Shown here piece after piece: positions 1-8,400 of a stretch of DNA of 41,013 nt. The notes beneath the pieces are model-generated. The model had not been told where the DNA came from. It was given only the letters and a program-made list of their open reading frames with translations, and did not search any database. Numbering within the stretch: the stretch's first letter is position 1; the number at the start of each line of letters is the position of its first letter. Source of the stretch: Planctomycetaceae bacterium (lineage in GTDB: Bacteria; Planctomycetota; Planctomycetia; Pirellulales; Thermoguttaceae). The position numbers and the translations under genes are program-made. The stretch is taken from contig JAISZO010000158.1 of assembly GCA_031269105.1 (NCBI GenBank), positions 1 to 41,013 on the forward strand, in the 5' to 3' direction.

Positions 1-108
1 CATGCGACGCTACAAATTGAATGCGACGACCGGAAATGCAGAACAAATATCGATAGATACTTAAAAAATGCGACTTTCGGGGGATGGATGAAGTGAAACT
101 TTGAGGGA

Positions 109-429
109 TTGCTCCCCGCAGGAAGTTGTTCCGCAACTACCGACACAAATGGTAAAGCCGTTGTGATGACTTATGGTCAACGCGGCGTTCCGGCAGGAAA
201 ATATAAGGTTCTGATCTCAAAACTGAAAGACGAAGGAGGTACCGAAGTTGAAGACGCTTTTGGGACCAAAAGCATCAAAGGAGCGAAAGTTTATTCTTAC
301 GTGGAATCGAAATTCGCCGACAAAAATCAGACTCCTTATGAAATCGAGATTAAAGAACAAAAAGAAGTTCAAACGTTGCAATGCGACGTCGGCGCTGCAA
401 TCCGCAAATATCTCCGCGACGCGAACTGA
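109..429 (+). pseudogene. 5'-truncated carboxypeptidase-regulatory/transthyretin-like secreted lipoprotein fragment
   Basis: ORF has the typical Planctomycete '...TDTNGKAVVMTYGQRGVPAGKYKVLISK...' C-terminal half. It has no ATG and no signal/lipobox, and there is an in-frame TGA at 94-96 just upstream. Confidence 0.5.
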
Positions 430-665
430 ACCAATTGAATGGAAGTAATAATTGACGGTCATGCCGTTTGGTCTTTGTCGAAAAGACTCTATATTGCATG
501 ACCGGCAGTTCTCGTGAATTTTCACACGACGTTCTCTTATGACAATAAGCCAACGCTTTTCGCGACGAATCACTTCGTAGATTTCCTGTTTTCAAAAAAA
601 TTTCAGCAATCAATCGCGTTTATTTTTCGACAACGCGGAAGACGCTTTCTCTTTATCTCTTTTGT

Positions 666-1181
666 TTACGCTCGTTCCACCCGCGCAGATTTTTCGGAAT
701 GATGCGGCGTTGCAGAATCGGAATGCGGAGAATCAAAATAAACGTTGTGTTCGTCTAAATCGCCGTACTGAAAGTCGTAGTCGTCATACGAACTGACATA
801 ATCGGGTTGCAACGCGCGTTCTTTTTCTTCCTCAAACGCAAGAAGAATCGCGTTTTGCAGCGCCTCGCGGCATTCCGATTTAATCGGATGCGCAATGTCG
901 GAATACAACTTGGTGCGCATTTTATCGTAACGTAACGCCGCATTGTTGAATTTACAGCCGCATTGATTGCAATAATTCGCTCGCACGGGATTTTTGGTAT
1001 GACATTTCGGACAATGAACGGATAGCTTACGGCTCGGCATTGCAACAAACGTTCCGTTGGCTCCTTCAATGATTTTCATGTCTCGTACTACAAAACAACC
1101 GTCAAACGTGATTGAACAAAACGCTTTGAGCCGTTCGCTCGGGTCGTCCATCAATTTGATTCTTACTTCAGTAATTTCCAT
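666..1181 (-). CDS. spoVG: SpoVG-family protein with inserted zinc ribbon
   Basis: [10 protein letters not shown]...[31 protein letters not shown] ... DIAHPI matches the SpoVG core. [19 protein letters not shown] insertion. RBS TAAGGAG upstream of ATG. Confidence 0.85.
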   Translation of the reverse strand: MEITEVRIKLMDDPSERLKAFCSITFDGCFVVRDMKIIEGANGTFVAMPSRKLSVHCPKCHTKNPVRANYCNQCGCKFNNAALRYDKMRTKLYSDIAHPIKSECREALQNAILLAFEEEKERALQPDYVSSYDDYDFQYGDLDEHNVYFDSPHSDSATPHHSEKSARVERA

Positions 1182-1325
1182 TCTGTTACTCCTTATGGAT
1201 GTTCGTTGTTTCTCTCATCGAGAAAAACTCTTATTGTTTTTCGCTCTCGTAAAATTGACAATGTTCTAAAAACAATTCTCCTTGTTTTTTCGTATTTTTT
1301 CTTTGGCGGTCAATAAAAAATGAAT

Positions 1326-2264
1326 TTACAGTTTAAGTATTGATTGAGCCGTAAAAACCGAGCAATCTGTCAATAGCCGTAGTTGCGCCGCTAAATGTTC
1401 CGCGTGTTTCCTGTGACGGCAAAGTCCGAAATAAGCGGAGCCGCTTCCGGTCATTTGATGAGCAATGCAATCCAGTTTTTGGAATGTTTCGCGGATTTTT
1501 CGTATTTTCGGACATAAAGTTTCCGCCGTGCGTTCCAATCGATTGTACAATCCGTCGGCAATTCGCGTCCAATTTCCTTGCAACAAACCGGAAATCAATT
1601 CGTCGGGAAAACGTTTCTGCTCGTCGCTTGTTTTATTGTTTTGCATACAATAACGAAACGCTTCCGCAGTGGAAATTCCTTCGCGAGGTTTGACGACCAC
1701 AAAATAAAACGGTTGTTTTGTCGGAACGGATTTCACAAGCTCGCCGCGTCCGTAACCAATCGACATACCGTTGATAAAAAATAACGGAACGTCGCTTCCT
1801 AATTCTGCGCCGAGTTCCAGCATCTCTTTTGGAGAAAGCCGCAAATTCCACGCGCGATTTGCCAATTGAATTGCAGTCGCCGCATCGCTTGAACCGCCGC
1901 CCATGCCCGCTTGACTTGGAATCCGTTTCATCAACCGCACTTTGCAGCCGGCGGAAACGCCGTATCTTTCACGAATTTTTTGAATCGCCTTAACCACAAG
2001 ATTTTCGCCATTAACGGGTATCTCGCCGACTGGCTTGCGAATGTTGGTCATTTGGCAACAAAATTCTATTTTGGGATAAGTCAACGGCTCAAAAATAAGG
2101 GAATCGTAAATACTAATGGGACAACATAACGAACAAACATCGTGATAACCGTCGCTTCGCCGACCATGAATCTCAAAAAAAAGATTCAGCTTTGCCGGAG
2201 CGTAACTTTGATAAACGTTTTGCGATATGTTTGTCATTGTTTTTCGGATTTTTTGTTTATCCAT
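1326..2264 (-). CDS. ispE: 4-diphosphocytidyl-2-C-methyl-D-erythritol kinase (GHMP kinase)
   Basis: APAKLNLFFEIHGRRSDGYHDV and AGMGGGSSDAATA motifs. The start may be an internal Met (MTNISQ...). Confidence 0.9.
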   Translation of the reverse strand: MDKQKIRKTMTNISQNVYQSYAPAKLNLFFEIHGRRSDGYHDVCSLCCPISIYDSLIFEPLTYPKIEFCCQMTNIRKPVGEIPVNGENLVVKAIQKIRERYGVSAGCKVRLMKRIPSQAGMGGGSSDAATAIQLANRAWNLRLSPKEMLELGAELGSDVPLFFINGMSIGYGRGELVKSVPTKQPFYFVVVKPREGISTAEAFRYCMQNNKTSDEQKRFPDELISGLLQGNWTRIADGLYNRLERTAETLCPKIRKIRETFQKLDCIAHQMTGSGSAYFGLCRHRKHAEHLAAQLRLLTDCSVFTAQSILKL

Positions 2265-2705
2265 AATCGACGCGAGTCATTTTCCTCAATTTTACCCTTA
2301 ACGGGGGAGCGTTGTCAAGAAGAAGTTCGCGTTTTTGTTTGGTATTTTTTTTTCAAGTAAAAAATTCTGCCTACCATGAAAAAACTACAGCCATATTATC
2401 AAAAAAGATAGAATTTTTTTTCGTTACTTAAAAGATGTTGACGCCATTCTTTATGATTTGACCGTAAAATTTCCCGAAAGAGAAAATGATACGTTCTCTT
2501 TTATTAATTGCAGTTTTTTTTCGTCAAGTGGACAGAAAAAATGAATCAATAAAATGTATGAATGTAATGAAAATCAGAAATCATTTCCTCCGAATTTGTA
2601 AAAAATACGCGTCATTTGAGTTAGAAGACGGCATAACTTGCGTTAACAAAGAAAACTCCCAAACCGCCGCAACAACTAAAACGCCGGAGAAAATTTGGCG
2701 TTAAA

Positions 2706-2806
2706 AGAAAAAATCCTCAAAACTCTATTTTTATTCCTTTTTTGAATTGGCAAGGTTACAAAACCGCCGCATGAAGGAATGAAAACGTAATTTTAAGGAT
2801 TTTCTA
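2706..2806. repeat. imperfect inverted repeat, arms about 33 bp (2710-2742 / 2771-2803)
   Basis: AAAATCCTCAAAACTCTATTTTTATTCCTT versus reverse complement AAAATCCTTAAAATTACGTTTTCATTCCTT. Confidence 0.55.
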
Positions 2807-2892
2807 CTTATTCAAGGAAACTTAATAAGTTGAAGACAAAATCTTTCAAATCAATCAAAAGATCGCGTCGTATCGTTTTATTTTTCGGAGCG

Positions 2893-3753
2893 TCAGCTTT
2901 GTGTACTGCTTCTTGCGCCGGGAACCCGTCTTTGATTGCCTTCGCCGTTTTCGCGACGATTGCCGCGTTCTTCACGATTCGGATTGCGTTCCGCGCCTCG
3001 ACCGGGTTGCCAATTATTGAGGTTTTCGCCCCGACGACTCGAACTTTCGCCGCCGCGTCCGCCTTCGCCGCGCGGCTGAGTACCGCGTCGTTGCAGGTAT
3101 TCCGGCGTACTCTTCGTCAACTCTGCCGCTTTATCAAGTTGATCTTTCGTCAGCACGGCTTTGAGGTCTTCCGTCGCTTTTTTACGAGCTTCTTCTCCAG
3201 CTGTCCGAAATCTATCGCGTTCTTCTTGCGTTGCGTTGCGGAAATCAAATCCTTCCGGCGGACGAGCAGCGGTAAACGCCTTTTCGTTGATTTCCTGAAT
3301 CTTTTTCTGTTGATCTGCCGTCAAATTGAGCGCACGAAGCGAATCAACCGTTACAAATCGTCCTTCCAAACCGCCGCTTTGTTGGAAAACCAATACGTCG
3401 TATTTGGTCACTTGATCCTTATCGAGAATCGATTCAAGGTTTTGGCGGTTTTCCTGTTGGATTTTCTGGAATTGTTCGCGCAATTGCGTCGGATCGGGAC
3501 GCTGACCTTCTTGCGGCGGGGTGAATTGTCCGCGCAATTTTTCACCGGCTTCCCGCAGTTTTTGAACCTGGTCTTCCGTGATTCCCAAATCTTTTCGGGC
3601 GTCTTCGTTGAACAGAACCCCTAAACCGCCGCCGAAATTAAAACCGCTGGGAGCGTTGTTAGCTCCGCGTCCACCGGGTTGAGCAACGGCTAATGAAGCC
3701 GTCGCCAAAAGCGCCAGAATTGCGGCGCTAAAAACGATCATTTTTTTTGTCAT
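2893..3753 (-). CDS. secreted LTxxQ/Spy-CpxP-like protein with Arg/Gly-rich tail
   Basis: Start moved to MTKKMIVFSAAILALLATASLAVAQ (signal peptide, GGAGAGA RBS). Repeated LGITEDQVQKLREAGEKLR / LNLTADQQKKIQEI motifs. Confidence 0.7.
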   Translation of the reverse strand: MTKKMIVFSAAILALLATASLAVAQPGGRGANNAPSGFNFGGGLGVLFNEDARKDLGITEDQVQKLREAGEKLRGQFTPPQEGQRPDPTQLREQFQKIQQENRQNLESILDKDQVTKYDVLVFQQSGGLEGRFVTVDSLRALNLTADQQKKIQEINEKAFTAARPPEGFDFRNATQEERDRFRTAGEEARKKATEDLKAVLTKDQLDKAAELTKSTPEYLQRRGTQPRGEGGRGGESSSRRGENLNNWQPGRGAERNPNREERGNRRENGEGNQRRVPGARSSTQS

Positions 3754-4106
3754 CGGAATCTCTCCTTTTTTGAGTCGAACATTGTGTGTTGTTGTTTTGT
3801 GTTCTGCGACCAATCGCATTAAGGGAATTAAACGCAAAGAAAGTTATTCGAGTTTCGCAAAATTTTTCAAAAAACTTTTCTTTTCTTGGCGCGTTTTAAT
3901 ATAATGTAAAGGAGTAATCTCGAAACAAACGGAATCGCGCAGAATTTATGAAGAACGCGAAAGAAAACGAAAATATTTTATAACAGTTTGAAACGAAAAG
4001 ATTTAGATTGAAATTTCATCTTGAAATTCGACGTTTTCTGCGATGAGAAAACAAGTTTTACAACAACGGTTTTCCGCGAAAATTTTAAGCCGAAAGGGTT
4101 CTATTT

Positions 4107-5381
4107 ATGAAAAATAACAAAGCGGATTCTATTTTGCAGATTTTCGGAATGTTATTTTCAAATCGCGTTTGTTATAACATTACGCAAAAATTTTTAACGT
4201 TATTGTTTTCTGGTCTGGCGTTTTTACTTCTGATGCAAATGACTTTTGCTCAAGAAGATAGGAATCGCAATGATCGAGATCGCGGTAGCCGTGAACGTTG
4301 GGGCGACCGATCGAGAAACGAAAATGAACGAGAACGCGGAAATTTTCCGGGCGGCGGATTTCCAGGCAATAGACCGGGCGGATTTCCGGGCGGCGGAGCG
4401 TTTCCTGGCGGCGGATTTCCGGGTAATAGACCGGGCGGGTTTCCGGGCGGCGGTGTATTTCCCGGCGGCGGATTTCCGGGCAATAGACCGGGCGAATTTC
4501 CGGGCGGCGGAATCCGCGAGCGGGGACGCGGCAACCAAAATACTTCTGCGCCGCTTGTCCCGGGATTTGGCGAAATTGTTGAACTTTCCAGCGTGCTGAA
4601 ATTCGGCGAACAATCGGCGGCGTCAAATTTACCAGTTCAACAAAACAGCGGCGACGATCGGCAGCGCCAAATCAACGAACAAGCGCAACAGCAGCTTAAT
4701 CGATATGACAAAGACAAAAATGGTAGGATCGAAAAATCGACCGGCGAATGGAACAATATTCGGCTTGACGTCAACGCGATTGACATCAACCGCGACGGAA
4801 AACTCACGCTGGACGAAATGAAAGTTTACGTTGGAAATCAGTTGCGCGGCGGAACCGGCGGCGCGAAAGCGTTCACAACTTACGCGACAACATATCAGTA
4901 TATGCCGGAAGGAATTCCGCCGTGGTTTACCGATAACGATAAAGATAACGACGGACAGCTGACGTTGTTGGAATACAGCGCCGGTCAACCGATTACCGAC
5001 ATAGTCATTTCGGAGTTTGAGTTTCTCGACGTCAACAACGACGGCGTCGCCACGTTAAACGAATGTTACGACGGAATTAAAGCGAAAGAGGAATTAGATA
5101 AAAAAAAGCGGGAAGAACAACAAGCTAACGGCGGGCAAAACAACGATCCAAACCGCCGCGATCCGCGTTCCCGTTTTTCCTCCCCGTCTTCCCCGCGCGA
5201 ACGGGGCGGCGAAAACGCTTCGCCGTTCACGCCCAGCGCCAATCCGAATCGGGATAATAATTCCAATTCTCGCGAACGCAACAGCCGTTCCTATCGCAGC
5301 GGAAACAACGGCAACAACAATGGTAATAGCGGCGGTAACAATAGCAGACCACCATCGCGCGGCGGATTTGAACGGCGATAA
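4107..5381 (+). CDS. secreted EF-hand domain protein with Gly/Pro-rich tandem repeats
   Basis: N-terminal hydrophobic segment, GGFPGNRPGGFPGGG repeats, and EF-hand-like loops DKDKNGRIEKSTGEW, DINRDGKLTLDE, DNDKDNDGQLTLLE, DVNNDGVATLNE. Confidence 0.8.
   Translation: MKNNKADSILQIFGMLFSNRVCYNITQKFLTLLFSGLAFLLLMQMTFAQEDRNRNDRDRGSRERWGDRSRNENERERGNFPGGGFPGNRPGGFPGGGAFPGGGFPGNRPGGFPGGGVFPGGGFPGNRPGEFPGGGIRERGRGNQNTSAPLVPGFGEIVELSSVLKFGEQSAASNLPVQQNSGDDRQRQINEQAQQQLNRYDKDKNGRIEKSTGEWNNIRLDVNAIDINRDGKLTLDEMKVYVGNQLRGGTGGAKAFTTYATTYQYMPEGIPPWFTDNDKDNDGQLTLLEYSAGQPITDIVISEFEFLDVNNDGVATLNECYDGIKAKEELDKKKREEQQANGGQNNDPNRRDPRSRFSSPSSPRERGGENASPFTPSANPNRDNNSNSRERNSRSYRSGNNGNNNGNSGGNNSRPPSRGGFERR
4353..4523 (+). 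repeat. 57-bp in-frame tandem repeat, about 3 copies (19-aa unit)
   Basis: Units start at 4353, 4410 and 4467: GGFPGNRPGGFPGGGAFPG / GGFPGNRPGGFPGGGVFPG / GGFPGNRPGEFPGGG. Confidence 0.85.
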
Positions 5382-5453
5382 ATATGGCGGCGATATTGTA
5401 TGAAAGAGTTGGTCTATTTCATACAAAAAACAACCTGTTTTTAAACATTATTG

Positions 5454-8400
5454 TCAAAAAATCGTTTCATCCAAATATTGTTCTAACGCCTCGTCATACG
5501 TCTTTTCTAAATCTCCTTTTTTGATTGTGAGTTTGGAACCGATGATTTTTGCAATAGCAGAGCCGAATTTTCGTGAAACGGTATTTTCGGTAAATTTGAC
5601 GTCAAGCAGATTTGTCGTACCGCCGCCGAGATAGAAACCGCCGCCCCACGTCGCGGTGTTGTACTGGAACGAAGTATTTTGAGCGGTTAAATTTCCATTG
5701 TTTTGCAGAATCGCTCCGCCCCATGTCGCGGTATTGAAATTCAACCACGCATATTCCAGTTTCAAATCGCCGCCGTTTTGATAAATCGCTCCGCCCCATT
5801 TTCCGGTGTTGCCGAAAAATTGCGTCTGTCCCCAATAACTTTCGAGTATCTCCGACACGCCGCCGTAAATGTAAAATGCGCCGCCGTAATCGGCGCTGTT
5901 GTTGATGAACGTCGACGCGGTCAATGTGGATTCGCCGGACATTTGAAAATACGCGCCGCCGTTTTTGGATTTGTTTCTATCAAACGTTACCCCAATCATT
6001 GCGACTGTTCCGGCTTTTTGATAAAGCGCGCCGCCAAATTTATTAACGGCGGCGTTGTTCCTAAACGTAACTCCGGTCAAAACGAGATTTCCGCCGTCAA
6101 GATAAATCGATCCGCCGTTCTTATTGATTTTACCGTTGGCAAACGTTAAGCCGTTGATAATCACGTCTTGTTCGTTGGCGCAAATTGTCAAATGCCGTCC
6201 CGATTGATTTGCGTCGAGCGTCAGCAACGTTGCGCCCGGCGCGTTGAGCGTCGTTGCGGACGTAATCAAAAGTTCGCTTTGAAGAATTATCGCCTGCGAG
6301 CCGTTGACGAATAATCCCGGATCAAAGAAAATAACATGACTCGCCGGAGTCGCCCACGAAATCGCTTCGCGAAGAGAAACAAGTCCGTCGAACGGATCGA
6401 CAATATCGTTGAGCGTCGTGACAATCAGCGAAGGACGATCAAAGGTTGTTACGGCGAGAACGTCCGAAGTTGCGCCGCCGCTTTCGTTTTTCGCCGTCAA
6501 TCGGAATTGATAGTCTGTCGATGCGATCAAATCTATCGCGATATAAGATTTCGCGTCGGCGTCAAGCGTTACGAAAATTGCGGCGTTCCAATCGGAAGCG
6601 GACGTTTTATATTCCAATTGATACGAATCGAGATTCTCTTGTTCCGCCCAAACAATCGCGACCGATTGATACGTGATTTCGTCAATTTCCAACGACGGCG
6701 TTATCGGAGGAGAAACTTTCGTTGTTACGGTAACATAAACCGGAGCGGAAGCGTCGTTGTTTGCGTTGTAGGCGACGAGACGAAAAGCGTAGGTCGTCAA
6801 CGATTCTAAACCGGAAACGTTTAACAACATATCGAACGTCGTTCCGGCATAATTCCAAACCGCGTCCGACAAATAATCTTCGTCCGTCGTATAATAAACC
6901 TCGTAAAACGACGTCGCCGAATTGTCATTCCACGCAAGCGATACGCTTTGATAAGTTTTCTCCGTCATTCTGAAACCTGCGGGAAGCGCCGGATAAGTCC
7001 ATGCGGTCGCGGTTACGATTGCGGCGCCGCTTTCGTTGACGGCGATTAAACGGAAATCATATTGCACGGACGATTCCAAACCGTTTACTTCCGCCAACGT
7101 CGCGTCGAAATCCAACGGAATTTCTTCCGACCACGAATCTTCGCCGTCGGAATGTTTTTTGTAAGAAAGCGTATAGCCGTTCAGATTTTTCTGTTCCCGC
7201 CAACTCAACAATACGGCGTTGGTCGTGCGATTTTCTACTTGGAAATTGGACGGCGAGGCGGGTTTCGTTATAACGGTCGCTTCATTCGACGTCGCCGAGC
7301 CGCTTTCATTTTCGGCAATCACGCGAAAACCGTATTCGGCGGAAGGATCAAGTCCGCTTACGACATAAGACGCGCCGTCGCCGATTCCGCCGACGTTGTC
7401 GTTCTCGTCGTCAACCGGCTTCCATTCGCCGTCGTCCGTCCGGTATTCAACGATATAATGAAAATCTTCGCCGGTTTGATCGTCCCATGTCAACGTTACT
7501 GTCGTTTCTGTAACGTCGATACATTCCAAACCCGTCGGCGCAATCGGTAACGTCAACGCCTCGTAAATAAACGCTTCCGCCGAACCGCTTATGTTTGCAA
7601 CGACAAGTTTGAAATCATAATGCGTGGACGATTCCAGACCGTTCACGGTGAACGCCGTATCGTCAACATTCGGAGCGGGCGAGTATTTTGTCCAAATATC
7701 CAGATCGTTTTCTTTGTCGTCGTCGGGATCATTTTGCGAAGATTTTATGTAGTAAATCTCATACGTTAATTCTTCGCCCTGCGCGTCCCATATTAAATCC
7801 GCGCTGTTCGACGTCAACGTTTCCGCGCTGAAATGAATCTCTGCGGTCGGTTTGGTAACCGCCGCGTTTTCTTCCGTCTCGGACGCTTTTATTCCGTGTG
7901 CGTTTTCCGCCTCGACGCGAAAAGCGTAAGCCGACGCGGGATAAAGACCATCGACATCAATCGACGTGTTTTTATATTTGGTTACGTCGTCCGTTCCGTT
8001 ATAAGATTGATAATAAGTCCATTCCGTTTCGCCTTTTTTCTTATAAGCGATATTGTACCAAACTTTATTCAGTTCGTCCCAATCGGCGTCTTGTTCGTTC
8101 CACGCCAGCGAAACGGTCGTTTCGGTTTGATCCGTTACGTCAAGGATCGGCGCGAGCGGCAGATAATACGGACTTTCATACGCGCCGACGTCGACGCCGT
8201 TTCCGCGACGCCGCGCGGTTGTTCCGGTGACGTCAAAGCCGATGTTTTCGCCGTTTTCGTCAAGAGCAAGAGCGTCGTTACCGCGATCAATCGCCAACGA
8301 TCCAACGGCAATTTCATAACTTCCGTCCGCAAACAACGGCTTCTCCGAATAATAAAGATAATTGCCGTTGAAAAGCCAATCGGCGGCGTCAAACGATGAA

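Noticed and set aside
2486-2704. 72-aa plus-strand ORF in the intergenic gap
   Set aside because: No recognisable domain or good RBS; could be a small protein but is not supportable from sequence alone.
2830-3624. 264-aa plus-strand ORF
   Set aside because: Fully antisense to the LTxxQ/Spy-like gene, which has a signal peptide and RBS; low-quality composition.
4180-4626. Several overlapping minus- and plus-frame ORFs with PGNPPPGN / arginine-rich repeats
   Set aside because: Shadow ORFs of the GGFPGNRP tandem repeat in the real EF-hand gene; no RBS or family match.
5397-5425. TGTATGAAA...TTTCATACA hairpin between convergent genes as a terminator
   Set aside because: No adjacent T-run on either strand; too weak to call.
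5703-8399. Plus-strand Arg-rich ORFs inside the giant beta-helix/Fn3 gene
   Set aside because: Antisense shadows of a 4.9-kb coding frame; Arg/Phe-rich composition typical of reverse frames.
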